Assembly (NCBI GenBank): GCA_963669285.2
Contig: CAXXSI010000002.1
Span: 124,001 to 188,000, forward strand
Reading direction: 5' to 3'
From: JAWKWH01 sp963669285
GTDB taxonomy: Bacteria; Pseudomonadota; Alphaproteobacteria; Rhizobiales; Rhizobiaceae
DNA length: 64,000 nt
Numbering within the stretch: position 1 is the stretch's first letter; the number at the start of each line of letters is the position of its first letter. This document shows positions 45,030-55,371 of this stretch, piece after piece. The notes under the pieces are model-generated. The model saw only the letters and a program-made list of their open reading frames with translations, made no database searches and was not told where the DNA came from. A program made the position numbers and the translations under genes.

Positions 45030-45568
45030 TTATCGGCTTCCGCTTCGCCGCCATTCTCTCCCGGTTTCAGTCGGTCGAAAATGGCGTTTTCCGGATCATC
45101 CGGCAGCAGGTTTTGCAGGCGCTCGCCGATGCCTTCCAGCAACGGCCGCGATTTCGCTTCCGCGATCCATGTCGGCTGTTCGGCAGCCACCAGCCAATTG
45201 AAGAACAACAGCGCCACCGCCACCACCAGAATGCCGCGCGCAGCGCCGTAGAGGAAACCCAGGGTCCGGTCGAGTGCACCGATCCGGCTGTCGATGATGA
45301 AGTCGGCGATTTTCATCGTCACCAGGGTAACGATGATCAAGGCGACGAAGAACACACACGCTGCTGCAACGGCCTGCGCAAGTTGCGGGTGATCGATGTA
45401 CGGTGTCACGAACGGCGTCACATTTGGATAGAGAAAATAGGCTGCCGCTGCTGCTGCCGCCCAGGATGCAATCGAAAGCACCTCGCGAGAGAATCCGCGC
45501 ACCATGGCGAGTACGGCCGAAACCAGGGTGAACCCGATCAAGATACCATCAAGTAATGTGACAGGCAT
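45026..45568 (-). CDS. cvpA: CvpA family protein
   Basis: 180-residue inner-membrane protein, four helices, DUF colicin V production family: LLDGILIGFTLVSAVLAMVRG with FSREVLSIASW, then DRTLGFLYGAARGILVV. Required in E. coli for colicin V production and for envelope tolerance to bile salts; exact role unknown. ATG 45568 preferred. Always near purF, as here. The C-terminus GENGGEAEADN ends at a TAG that is part of the repeat element, so the native tail may have been shortened or altered. Confidence 0.9.
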   Translation of the reverse strand: MPVTLLDGILIGFTLVSAVLAMVRGFSREVLSIASWAAAAAAAYFLYPNVTPFVTPYIDHPQLAQAVAAACVFFVALIIVTLVTMKIADFIIDSRIGALDRTLGFLYGAARGILVVAVALLFFNWLVAAEQPTWIAEAKSRPLLEGIGERLQNLLPDDPENAIFDRLKPGENGGEAEADN

Positions 45569-45658
45569 GGTCAGCCCAGCTCCACAAACCGCATCACCCC
45601 TTGGCAAGGGTGTTGCTCAGTATTCAAACAGACCTGCATTCGCAAAGGCCTTCCCCGT

Positions 45659-47054
45659 TCATTCCCCGGTTTGCTTTCCCGGTCCGGCAATCCGCCGCAC
45701 CAGATCGTTCAACGTTGTCGGCTGAAACGCATTTCCGGCAATAGCACCGGTTGTGTCTTCACCGCCTGCCGGCATGGTCGCGCTGGCAAATCCGAGTTTT
45801 TCCGCTTCCTTTAGCCGCTGGGCAGCGTGAGCCACCGGCCTGACGGCGCCAGAAAGCGAGATTTCGCCGAAATAGACGCAATCTGCGGCAAGGGCAAGGC
45901 CGGTGAGCGATGAAACCAGCGCCGCAGCCACCGCCAGGTCGGCGGCGGGCTCTGATATGCGGTATCCGCCAGCGATATTCAGATACACATCATTCTGTGC
46001 AAAACGCACGCCGCAGTGGGCTTCCAGCACCGCAAGCACCATTGCCAACCTGGCGCTATCCCAGCCGACGACGGCGCGGCGCGGTGTGCCGAGCGGCGAG
46101 GGGGCGACAAGTGCCTGGATTTCGACGAGGACCGGCCTTGTGCCCTCCATGCCGGCAAATACCGCGGCGCCGGGTGCTTTGGCCGAGCGTTCACCCAAAA
46201 ACAACTCGGAAGGATTGGCCACCTCGCGCAAGCCCTTGTCGGACATTTCGAACACGCCGATCTCGTCGGTCGGCCCGAAACGGTTCTTGACCGTTCTGAG
46301 GATGCGGTAATGGTGCCCGCCTTCGCCCTCAAAATACAAAACGCCATCGACCATGTGCTCGACCACTCTCGGTCCGGCGATCTGGCCGTCCTTGGTGACG
46401 TGCCCGACCAGTACAATGGCCGATCCGGTCGATTTGGCAAACCGGATCATTTTTTGCGCGCTGGCACGAACCTGAGTCACCGTTCCCGGCGCAGATTCGG
46501 CCATGTCGGTCCACAAGGTCTGGATCGAATCCAGGATCACAAGATCAGGCCGGTTGCCGTCTGAAATTGTTGCCAGAATGTCCTCGATGTTGGTTTCCGC
46601 CGCCAGCTCCACGGGGGCATCCGCCGCGCCAAGTCGCTGGGCACGAAGGCGTATCTGGGCAACCGCTTCCTCGCCGGAAAATGTAGACGACGCGGTTTCC
46701 GTTTTTCGCAAGTGCCGCAGCCGCCTGCATCAGCAAAGTAGACTTGCCGATGCCGGGATCGCCGCCAACGAGCAGGGCCGAGCCACGCACGAACCCGCCG
46801 CCGGTCACGCGATCGAGTTCGTCGATGCCTGAACGGATGCGCGGCGCATCCTCGATATCGCCCGAAAGCGTCGTCAGAGCCACCGGTCTGCCCTTGCGCG
46901 CTGATTTCAGCGACTGCGGCCCGCCGCCGACACCGGAATTTGGCCCTTCTTCGACCAGCGTGTTCCATTCACCGCATGCTTCGCACTTGCCCGCCCAGCG
47001 CGAATGCACCGAACCGCAATTCTGACAAATGAACTGGACACGCGCCTTAGCCAT
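45659..47054 (-). CDS. radA: DNA repair protein RadA (one frameshift)
   Basis: RecA-like helicase that helps branch migration in recombination. 464 residues after repair. Zinc finger CQNCGSVHSRWAGKCEACG, Walker A GGDPGIGKSTLL, the RadA-specific KNRFGPTDEIG, and the C-terminal Lon-like domain. The frame breaks after NRVVYI; dropping one A from AAAA 46678-46681 gives SGEEAVAQIRLRAQRLG, the standard sequence. Overlaps the alr stop by 8 bases, so the two are translationally coupled. Frameshift is more likely a sequence error than a loss of radA. Confidence 0.88.
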
Positions 47055-48225
47055 CGTCACCACCGCGGTAGCGCCTGAAATAGCGGTTGCCCAGGCTCGT
47101 CAGAATTTCATACGGCACCGAGCCTGCCGCACTTGCCGCTTCGTCAACGCTGATGTGCGGGCCAATCAACTCGATCCAGTCTCCGGTGTTGGCATCGCCA
47201 ACCGGCACGTCGGTGATATCGATCATGGTCATGTCCATGGTGACCCGCCCGACGACCGGTACGCGGTGGCCTGCGATCCATCCGTGGGCGCCATCGGAAA
47301 CAGCCAATCTGAGCGCCACACCGTGGCCGGAACCGGCCCTGTGATAGCCGTCGGCATAGCCGGCTGACACCACGGCGATCCGGCTGTCTCTCTCCAACGC
47401 GACCGTTGCCCCGTAACTCACGGTTTCGCCGGCCTCGACCGCCCGGATCTGCAAAATCCGCGCCTCTGCGGTCACCACCGGCCGCATTGGATTGTCGGCG
47501 CCGATAACCGGTGCGCCGCCATAAAGCGATATTCCGGGACGGGTGAGTTCGAAGTGGTAAGCGTCGCCCAGAAACACGCCGGCGGAATTGGCCAGGCTTG
47601 ATTCAATGCCTTTGGCAACCGCACGAACCTTTTGAAAAGATTCCAATTGCTGGTGGTTGAGCGGATGGTCGGGGTCATCGGCACAGGCCAGATGGCTCAT
47701 GAGCAGGATGGGCGTGACCGCATGTGACACGGCATTCTCGTCAAAGAACGCAAGCGCCTCCTCTACATCTAACCCCAGTCGGTTCATGCCGGTGTCGACA
47801 TGAATGGCGCAGGGTCGGCGCGATCCGCGTTCAGCCCAGTAATCGGCCCAGTTTGCAATTTCCTCGCGGCTGTTGAGAACCGGTGTCAGCCCGGCTTCGG
47901 CGCAGGCGCCGGCAAGGTGTCGGTCGCTAATGCCGCCAAAGACGAAAATCTCGCTGTTTGGCAAGATGCGCCGCAGCGCAATGCCTTCCTCCGGCAGCGC
48001 GACGAAAAATTTGCGACAGCCTTCTGCGGCCAATGCCGGCGCCACTTGCTCGACGCCGAGCCCGTATGCATTCGCTTTGACGACGGCCGCAGTGATCGCC
48101 TGGCCGGAGTGTCGCGCCAGGTCGCGGTAGTTGGCGACGAGTGCATCGAGGTCAATCGTCAGCCGTGCGCCCGCTAGCAGCGGATCGGCACCGGTTTCTA
48201 CACTGGTTGACGAGGGGCTTTTCAA
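47047..48225 (-). CDS. alr: Alanine racemase
   Basis: Makes D-alanine for peptidoglycan with PLP. About 392 residues. PLP lysine in AVVKANAYGLG, DTGMNRLGL, the LMSHLACAD helix, and the second-subunit catalytic tyrosine in GETVSYGATV. Starts TTG 48225 by inference, because the longer frame overlaps dnaB and its extra part is not conserved; the Shine-Dalgarno is weak, so the true start could be nearby. Four bases after the dnaB stop. Confidence 0.9.
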   Translation of the reverse strand: MKSPSSTSVETGADPLLAGARLTIDLDALVANYRDLARHSGQAITAAVVKANAYGLGVEQVAPALAAEGCRKFFVALPEEGIALRRILPNSEIFVFGGISDRHLAGACAEAGLTPVLNSREEIANWADYWAERGSRRPCAIHVDTGMNRLGLDVEEALAFFDENAVSHAVTPILLMSHLACADDPDHPLNHQQLESFQKVRAVAKGIESSLANSAGVFLGDAYHFELTRPGISLYGGAPVIGADNPMRPVVTAEARILQIRAVEAGETVSYGATVALERDSRIAVVSAGYADGYHRAGSGHGVALRLAVSDGAHGWIAGHRVPVVGRVTMDMTMIDITDVPVGDANTGDWIELIGPHISVDEAASAAGSVPYEILTSLGNRYFRRYRGGDDG

Positions 48226-48229
48226 GAAC

Positions 48230-49735
48230 CTATTCGAGCCTCTCGGGCATGTGGCTGTCTTCGACCAGGTCGAAGAAGCGGGTAAATTCACCCTGGAAGC
48301 CCATCGGCACCATACCCGTCGGGCCATGCCGCTGTTTGGCGATGATCACTTCCGCCTTTCCGCGGGTTTCATTCATCTCCGCTTCCCATTTGAAATACTC
48401 TTCCGTACCCGGCTTCGGCTCCCGGTTTTTCAGATAGTATTCCTCGCGATAGACGAACAGCACAACGTCGGCGTCCTGCTCGATGGAGCCTGATTCACGC
48501 AGATCGGCGAGCTGCGGTCGTTTGTCGTCGCGGTTTTCCACCTGGCGCGAAAGCTGGGACAGCGCGATAATCGGAACGTTGAGTTCCTTGGCCAGGGATT
48601 TCAGGCCAGTGGTGATTTCGGTGATCTCCTGCACACGGTTCTGCGCTGCGCGGGCGCTTGTTCCCTGCATCAGCTGTACATAGTCGATGATTAGCACATC
48701 GAGGCCACGCTGACGCTTCAGACGTCTCGCACGAGCGGCAAGCTGGGCAATCGAAATGCCACCGGTCTGGTCGATATAAAGCGGCAAATCCTGCATCATC
48801 TGGGAGCAACCGACCAGTTTCTCGAAATCGGCCTCGGTGATTTCGCCGCGCCTGATTTTCGACGATGGGATTTCGGTCTGTTCGGAAACGATACGCGTTG
48901 CCAACTGTTCGGACGACATTTCCAGTGAAAACAGGCCGACAACGCCGCCGCTTGCCGCCTTGAATGACCCGTCGGCTTGCGGTGCCGGCTCATAGGCATT
49001 GGCGATGTGAAACGCCATGTTTGTGGCCAGGGCCGACTTGCCCATGCCCGGGCGTCCGGCAACAATAACCAGATCGGACGATTGCAACCCGCCCATCCGG
49101 CGGTCCAGGTCCCTGAAACCGGTGGCGATGCCCGACAAATGCCCATCGCGCATATAGGCCGCATTGGCCATGTCGACGGCGGTTTTGACTGCATCGGTGA
49201 AGCTCTCGAAGCCGCCATCGTAGCGCCCGGTTTCGGCAAGCTCGAACAGGCGGCGTTCGGCATCCTCGATCTGCGCCTGCGGCGCCATGTCGACCGGCGC
49301 GTCAAAGGCGATGTTGACCATGTCCTCGCCGACTGTGATCAGAGCGCGCCGCGTCGCCAGATCGTAGATCGCCCGGCCATAGTCTTCCGCGTTGATAACG
49401 GTCACCGCCTCGGCTGCCAGCCGAGCGAGATATTGCGCAATCGTCATGTCGCCAATTTTGTCGATATCCGGCAGGAATGTTTTCAGCGTTACCGGATTGG
49501 CGCTCTTGCCCATCCGGATCATCTCGCCGGCGACCTCGAATATCTTGCGGTGCAGCGGTTCGTAGAAATGTTCCGGTTTCAGAAAGTCTGATACCCGGTA
49601 AAAGGCGTCATTGTTGACCAGAATGGCACCCAGCAGCGCCTGTTCTGCTTCAATGTTCTGCGGTGCCTGACGATAAAGCGCGTTTTCGTTCGCCTCGAGC
49701 TGATGCGCTGCCTCTGCCATCGATTGTCCTGTCAT
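48230..49735 (-). CDS. dnaB: Replicative DNA helicase DnaB
   Basis: Ring helicase at the replication fork. 501 residues. N-terminal domain starting RQAPQNIEAEQALLGAILVN, linker, RecA-like domain with Walker A GRPGMGKSALATN, RIVSEQTEIPSSKIRRGE and Walker B LDVLIIDYVQLM. ATG 49735; a second possible start is ATG 49720 (MAEAA). First gene of the dnaB-alr-radA-cvpA-purF run. In many rhizobia rpsF-rpsR-rplI lie just upstream; here they are separated by a 5-kb block. Confidence 0.97.
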   Translation of the reverse strand: MTGQSMAEAAHQLEANENALYRQAPQNIEAEQALLGAILVNNDAFYRVSDFLKPEHFYEPLHRKIFEVAGEMIRMGKSANPVTLKTFLPDIDKIGDMTIAQYLARLAAEAVTVINAEDYGRAIYDLATRRALITVGEDMVNIAFDAPVDMAPQAQIEDAERRLFELAETGRYDGGFESFTDAVKTAVDMANAAYMRDGHLSGIATGFRDLDRRMGGLQSSDLVIVAGRPGMGKSALATNMAFHIANAYEPAPQADGSFKAASGGVVGLFSLEMSSEQLATRIVSEQTEIPSSKIRRGEITEADFEKLVGCSQMMQDLPLYIDQTGGISIAQLAARARRLKRQRGLDVLIIDYVQLMQGTSARAAQNRVQEITEITTGLKSLAKELNVPIIALSQLSRQVENRDDKRPQLADLRESGSIEQDADVVLFVYREEYYLKNREPKPGTEEYFKWEAEMNETRGKAEVIIAKQRHGPTGMVPMGFQGEFTRFFDLVEDSHMPERLE

Positions 49736-49963
49736 ATCGGTGTGCGGACAATGAAAACAACGCGTCCGGGATACTGAAATCGGGCTCTACTTAGACCTTC
49801 TCCATAGCAGGGTACAGGCCACAATTTCGCCTAAATGCGCTTACCGGTCGGAGTACCCGCTATTCACAGCCCGATTGTGGAATGTACTTTCCCGCTTGAC
49901 GCGGATTGGCCGATTCGATCCGCTCATTCGGCCGCTTCGCGATAGCGACTGCCATCAAACTTG

Positions 49964-51188
49964 CTATTCGCGGCCAGGCGTTTTTTCGGTTTCGCCGATA
50001 TAGTCCCGGGTCAGCGGAACCGCATCGCGCTTGTGGGCGAGCTGAATCTGGAAGACCATCAGGTCATCCCACCGGAAAGCCGCTTCCGAGCCTGCCATAT
50101 AGAATTCCCACATGCGGGCAAAGCGTTCGTCGTATATCTCCACCGCCTTGTCGCGATTGGCCGTGAAGCGCTCACGCCAGTGCTTCAGCGTTTCGGCATA
50201 GTGCAGGCGCAGAATCTCGATATCGGTGGCAATTAATCCTGATTTCTCGATCGCCGGCAAAACCTCAGAGAGCGCGGGAATATAGCCGCCGGGGAAAATG
50301 TGCTTGCGAATAAACGGATTTGTGGTTGTCGGTCCTGACGTTCGCCCGATCGAATGCAGCACCATGACGCCGTCTTCATCCAGCAGTGAGGCGCATTTGT
50401 CGAAATAGGTGCGGTAGTGGTTGACGCCGACATGTTCGAACATGCCGACCGAGACAATCCGGTCGAAAGGTCCCGCCAGATGCCGGTAATCGCGCAGCTG
50501 AAACAGCGCCCGGTCTTCAAGCCCCTGTTCGCGTGCCCGCTCGTTCGACCTACTGTGCTGTTCCTCCGAAAGCGTCACACCCAGTATTTCAGCGTCAAAC
50601 GTTCCGGCAAGATAAAGCCCCAATCCGCCCCAGCCGCTGCCGATATCGAGGATCTTGCTTCCCCGTTCCACGCACATCTTGGCCGCGATATGCCGCTTTT
50701 TAGCCAATTGCGCTTCGTCGAGCGGCATATCCGGTGTTTCGAAATAGGCGCAGGAATACTGCCAGTCCTCATCGAGGAACAACCGGTACAAGTCGCCAGA
50801 CAGATCATAGTGGCGACGCACATTGTTGCGCGATCGGGTAAGCGTGTTGAGTTGTTGAATCCGTCGGAAAAACGTAGCGTACCGCCACAGCGATCCGCAT
50901 TGTCCAAATTGAGATATCGACGCCGGGGACGTGTGCCGAATAGACGAGGCGGAGCAGCGAAAGCACATCGCCTTCAACGATATCAACACCGCCGTTCATG
51001 TAGGATTCCGGCAGCGCCAGCATCGGATCAAGCGTGATCGCCCATTCGGCACGCCGTGAACTAATCACGACATGGACCGGATCTCCGGTCCCGTCGCCGA
51101 AAGCATGTACTTTCCCGTCCGCTCCGGTCACCTTCAGGTTTCCGGACACCACCAGCCGGGCGATATGATGACGCAGTAACCTGTTCAT
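49964..51188 (-). CDS. cfa: Cyclopropane-fatty-acyl-phospholipid synthase family (one frameshift)
   Basis: SAM-dependent methyltransferase that cyclopropanates unsaturated phospholipid chains. 407 residues after repair. N-terminal part MNRLLRHHIARLVVSGNLKV, then after dropping one A from AAAAA 50868-50872 VRYVFRRIQQLNTLTRSRNN, VRRHYDLSGDLYRLFLDED, SAM motif ILDIGSGWGGLGLYLA, and GGYIPALSEV. All CFA synthase motifs are there. Possible start at GTG 51194 as well. A few alternative methyltransferase activities exist in the family. Confidence 0.86.
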
Positions 51189-51286
51189 GGTCACTCACCA
51201 CTCGTCGAACTGCTAATATTATGTCGGATTTTCCATTTTAGGCAATATTTTGGCGAAATATGGCCGAAACGACATGATTTCACTCT

Positions 51287-52336
51287 TCAAAGGGTAAATT
51301 GAAAAACCAAACCCGACAAAACCGCCCCGACCAACCCAAGCGCAATATAGGTCGCAAATACCTTCGGTCTGACCAGCGACCATACCGCCGCCATGGCCGG
51401 AACCGAGCTGACCGCACCGGCCACCATGAATGCCATGGCCGCACCTGCGCTCATGCCCTGTTCCATCAAGCCTGCCAACAGCGGCGGCGCGACATAGCTG
51501 TTGAGATATGCAGGCATGCCGACAACCGCCGCTATGGCGATCGGAGCGATGCCCTCACCGCCCACCAGACCGGCGATCAGCGAAGCTGGCACATAGGTAA
51601 CCAGCAAGGCTTCGAGAACGTATGCGAGCGCCAGCCATTTTATCAGGAAAAGGGCGTTTGACCGCAACTCGCTGGCAAAGACCGGACGCCGGTCGTTGTC
51701 GCGCCAAAACCGCCAGACGGGCTTGCCGCTGAAAGGAGAGGGGCCGCATCCGCAACTGCTCACCGGAGTCTCGCGCAGCGGATTGGCAAATAGATGCGAA
51801 CGCACGAATGCTCTGATGATAAAACCGCCGAACAGGCCAAGGACAACGGCGGAAACCGCTTTGCCGGCGCCAAACGGCCAGCCGAGCGCCGCGGCGGTTA
51901 TGAACAAGGTGGGAGGATCGATCAGCGGCGAAGACAGCCAGAAGGCCATGACGGCCGAAAGCGGAGCACCCAGCGCCAACAGGCCGGCAATAAACGGGAT
52001 CACTTCGCAGGAGCAAAATGGTGCCAGGCCGCCAAATAGGGCAGCCAGAAAGATCATCCGCGTTTCCCGGCCCTTGAACGCGTTTGCTACCATTGCCTCG
52101 GCGCCGGCGGCCTTGAGCCACGCGATCAGCAACACGGCAAACGCAATATAGGGCAGCGTGCCGGCGAAGGCTTTTATCGCGAACCACACCACCGGCCCGG
52201 CATTGGCCGGATCCAGCAGCAGAACGGCGACAGGTGCAGCAACCACGACGGTCCACGGCGACTGCAGTCGTTTCAGCCAGTCAACCCGAAGTCTGCCCGG
52301 TTCCGGCATCTGACCGCTGTGGCTAACCTCAGCCAT
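51287..52336 (-). CDS. Permease of the DUF318 / UPF0718 family
   Basis: 349-residue inner-membrane protein with about eight helices. Conserved pair of domains with LFGGLAPFCSCEVIPFIAGL, which carries the C-S-C, and VVGMPAYLNSYVAPPLLAGL; a central loop SSCGCGPSPF is cysteine-rich and may bind metal. Family members accompany ArsR-type regulators and are linked to arsenite, organoarsenic or other metal(loid) export. The start overlaps the end of the ArsR gene by 8 bases, so an operon. Confidence 0.85.
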   Translation of the reverse strand: MAEVSHSGQMPEPGRLRVDWLKRLQSPWTVVVAAPVAVLLLDPANAGPVVWFAIKAFAGTLPYIAFAVLLIAWLKAAGAEAMVANAFKGRETRMIFLAALFGGLAPFCSCEVIPFIAGLLALGAPLSAVMAFWLSSPLIDPPTLFITAAALGWPFGAGKAVSAVVLGLFGGFIIRAFVRSHLFANPLRETPVSSCGCGPSPFSGKPVWRFWRDNDRRPVFASELRSNALFLIKWLALAYVLEALLVTYVPASLIAGLVGGEGIAPIAIAAVVGMPAYLNSYVAPPLLAGLMEQGMSAGAAMAFMVAGAVSSVPAMAAVWSLVRPKVFATYIALGLVGAVLSGLVFQFTL

Positions 52337-52649
52337 TGTCGCCCTCGCTCTCTTCGGCGCAGCATTCCTTCAGGATGTAGCCCGCCAGCATTTCCAGATG
52401 GTCGAATTTGGCCCGGTTGATGGTGCTGCGGCCGTCCTTTGTCTGCTCGATCAGGTTGGCGGCCGCCAGAAATCTCAAATGATGCGCCAATGTCGACGCC
52501 GGCATCGCGGTACGCTGCTGGATGTCGCCGACCGCAAGGCCTTTGCTGCCTGCCTTGACCAGGGTCAGCACCACCTGCAAGCGGGCTTCGGAGCCGATAG
52601 CCGCAAATCCCTGCGCTGCTTCTTCCGGTGTGAGTGCAATTGATTCCAT
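52329..52649 (-). CDS. ArsR-family transcriptional regulator
   Basis: 106-residue winged-helix repressor: FAAIGSEARLQVVLTLVKAG, recognition helix MPASTLAHHLRFLAAANLI, wing KDGRSTINRAKF. The C-terminal ECCAEESE has a vicinal Cys pair suited to sense As(III) or Cd(II). Forms an operon with the DUF318-type permease. A perfect 9-bp palindrome covers its start codon. Confidence 0.88.
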   Translation of the reverse strand: MESIALTPEEAAQGFAAIGSEARLQVVLTLVKAGSKGLAVGDIQQRTAMPASTLAHHLRFLAAANLIEQTKDGRSTINRAKFDHLEMLAGYILKECCAEESEGDNG

Positions 52650-52671
52650 ATAACTAGTTTTATAGTTATAT
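52648..52671. promoter_or_regulatory. ArsR operator candidate, perfect 9-bp palindrome
   Basis: ATATAACTA (52648-52656), six bases, TAGTTATAT (52663-52671), overlapping the regulator's start codon. AT-rich 9-6-9 dyads are typical ArsR/SmtB operators. Read on the minus strand it would block initiation of arsR-permease. Confidence 0.6.
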
Positions 52672-52725
52672 TTGCGTACGTCAAGGGTTATTCACATGTT
52701 AATTCGTTCGGGTGATATGGCGAGC

Positions 52726-54335
52726 CTAACCCTCGGCGCTCTCAATCTTCCAGGCGTCCAGCAGCAGCGGCAATGCTACGTTCCAATCCATGACGCCGGT
52801 CGCCTCGGCCCAGCCTTCATACTCGCGCAAAAGTGTAGATTCGACGGGATCATTGCTGCCCGAAAGGTCGTTCAATTCGGTGCGGTCAGCATCCATGTCG
52901 TAGAGTTCCCAGTCATTGCCGAACTTTCGAACCAGTTTGAATTGCCCTTTCCTGATGGCGCAGTTGCCCTCATGCTCGAAGAATATCGGTTGCTCCCGTG
53001 TCCAGGATTTTCCACCCAGAAGATCGAAAAACGATTCGCCCTGTAGCGGCTGGATCGCGTGTCCCCCCAAATCGCTTAAAGGCGAAACTCCAGTCGCTTC
53101 GAGGAGTGTCGGCAATATGTCGACCACATGACAGGGCTCATGTGCGACGGTTCCTCCCGAAAACCGTTTCGGCCAATGCGCGATCAGCGGCGTCGAGATG
53201 CCGCCTTCGTGCACATAGTGCTTGAACAGGCGAAACGGAGCGTTCGACACATTCGCCCAGGGTTTGTCATAGCTCTGGTAGGTGAGAACCGAACCCGGTT
53301 TCAAATCTGGAATGTTGCCCATCGTGATCTGGCGTCCATCATGGGTTTTGTCGGGGAAAAATTTGGCCCAACCGTCTTCGGCCATGAATTCGGCACAACC
53401 GCCATTGTCGGACAGAAACAGGATGAGCGTGTTGTCATATTGCTCCAGCCGTTTCAGCGCCGCCAGAATTCGGCCGATTGACTGGTCCATACGATCGACC
53501 ATGGCCGCGTAAGTCGCCATCTTGCTCGCTTCCCAGTCGCCGAGCCTGATGTCCTGCCACGCCGGAACCTGATCGTCGCGCGGCGAGATATCCCAGTTGG
53601 CCTTGAGGATGTTGCGGCCGTTCATCTCCTCGTGTCTTGCCGTGCGTATGGCATCCCAGCCGGCGACATACCGGCCGTCATAGCGCGCAATGTCCTCCTC
53701 ATGCGCGTGCAATGGCCAATGCGGCGCCGCGTGCGCGAGATAGAGAAAGAACGGTTTATCCTCGGCGGTCGTCTCCTCCATCATTCCGATAGCTTTGTCG
53801 GTGATCGCGTCGGTGAAATAAAAATCGTCCGGGAACACCTCCACGCGGCTGTCGTCTTCCAACATGAAATGCGGCGAGAAGAAATTGGTGACGCCATCGA
53901 CGATGCCGTAAAAAACGGTCAAATCCGCGCTGCCGCGGTGTCGGGTGGTCGACGTCGCCGACGCGCCAGCTGTCGACCTCGCGCGCCATAAAGTCGCCGG
54001 CCACGTGCCACTTGCCGGCCATCAGTGTCCGGTAACCGCCGCTCCGCATCACTTCAGCGATCGTCGCGCTGTCGTTGCGAAGGAAACCCTGATAGGCCGG
54101 TGTGCCCAGATTGGCGCCCATATGGCCGACGCCGGCGCTGTGCGGATAAAGACCGGTTAGAAGCGAGGCCCGTGTCGGGCAAACAGCGGGCGCAGTTGTA
54201 CATCGCCGACAGCAGCACCCCGTCTTTCGCCAAACCGTCGATATTGGGCGTCCTGATTTCGGATCCGGTGATGCCGAGATCGGAAAATCCCATATCGTCG
54301 ACCAGAATGAGAATGACGTTGGGTTTGGACGACAT
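52726..54335 (-). CDS. Arylsulfatase-type sulfatase (two frameshifts)
   Basis: Alkaline-phosphatase-superfamily sulfatase of 535 residues after removing one base from AAA 54181-54183 and one from AAAAAA 53910-53915. Then the motifs are complete: metal site LILVDDMGFSDLG, formylglycine signature CCPTRASLLTGLYPHSAG (Cys type), GKWHVAG, and later LSDNGG. ATG 54335 follows GGGAGA. No signal peptide seen, so perhaps cytoplasmic. The anaerobic or FGE-type maturase is not in the window. Substrate unknown. Confidence 0.83.
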
Positions 54336-54392
54336 CGGCGATCTCCCGCGCACGCTTTTACACGCAGTGTGAAGAATTGCGCCGACAGGTCA

Positions 54393-54423
54393 ATAAAAAA
54401 GCCCGGGCGCAGGTCCCGGGCTT
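54393..54423 (-). terminator. Intrinsic terminator of rpsF-rpsR-rplI
   Basis: On the minus strand: GCCCGGG, seven-base loop, CCCGGGC, then TTTTTT. Perfect stem with a U-tract 24 bases after the rplI stop (54447). Confidence 0.88.
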
Positions 54424-54446
54424 CTGTACTTCGATTGCAAGCAGGA

Positions 54447-55163
54447 TCAGGCGTTCTTGCTGTCCTCTTCCTTTGACGAGGCTTCCTCGGCGGGAGCTTC
54501 TTCAGCCGGCGTTTCCTCAGCCGGAGCTTCCTCGGCGGCTGCTTCCTCGCCAGCAGCCTCAACCTCGCCTTCCGTCTCGTCGCTGCTTTCGTCATCCAGG
54601 TCGTATTCGGCCTCGGGATCGAAATATTCCTCCGGATTGGCGTTCTCATTGATGTCTTCGCCATAGATGGCTTCAGCCGACGTCAGATCCTCGCCGCGGG
54701 CCTGACGTTCGGCTTCGTCGGCCGAACGGGCCACATTGACCGTGATCGATACTTCGACCTCGGGGTGCAATGAGATCGCAACCTTGGAAATACCGATGGT
54801 CTTGATCGGCAGTTTCAGTTCCACCTGGTTTTTGTTGATCGCAAAGCCTTCCTCGGTCACCAACTCCGCAATATCGCGGGTCGATACCGAGCCATAGAGC
54901 TGGCCGGTTTCGCCGGCAGAACGCACGACGATGAAACTCTTGCCGTCGAGGCCCGTTCCGATTTGTTCAGCGCTTGATTTGCGCTCGTTGTTGCGTGCTT
55001 CGAGTTCGCTGCGTTGCGCTTCGAATTTCGCCAAATTGGCATCGTTGGCGCGCAGAGCCTTGCCCTGCGGCAGCAGATAGTTGCGTGCGTAACCATCCTT
55101 GACCTTCACGGTCTCTCCGAGATGGCCAAGATTGGCGATGCGTTCGAGAAGAATGATATCCAT
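54447..55163 (-). CDS. rplI: Large ribosomal subunit protein bL9, with long acidic tail
   Basis: 238 residues versus about 150 in E. coli. N-terminal MDIILLERIANLGHLGETVKVKDG and RNYLLPQGKA are the L9 signature; the second domain ends near residue 150. The remaining ~80 residues are rich in Glu and Ala with repeats of the word PAEE; such tails occur in rhizobial L9 but this one is long. Last gene of the rpsF-rpsR-rplI operon. Confidence 0.95.
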   Translation of the reverse strand: MDIILLERIANLGHLGETVKVKDGYARNYLLPQGKALRANDANLAKFEAQRSELEARNNERKSSAEQIGTGLDGKSFIVVRSAGETGQLYGSVSTRDIAELVTEEGFAINKNQVELKLPIKTIGISKVAISLHPEVEVSITVNVARSADEAERQARGEDLTSAEAIYGEDINENANPEEYFDPEAEYDLDDESSDETEGEVEAAGEEAAAEEAPAEETPAEEAPAEEASSKEEDSKNA

Positions 55164-55371
55164 CGTTGGCTTCCTTGCATTTGCCGTTCGATCGAACGGA
55201 ATTCTGGTCAGATGGCAGGAAGCTTGCCGGGTGTGCCGGCCTGGGCGCTGTCCTGCCTTGCGGCAGTTAGAGGTGAGTTTGAATTCACCCCAACTTGCGG
55301 GTTTGCTCGAGAATTCCCCGGCACCCGCTACCGGCGAAATGCGGGCCGCGTGTGCCGCGGCCCGCTAAAAA

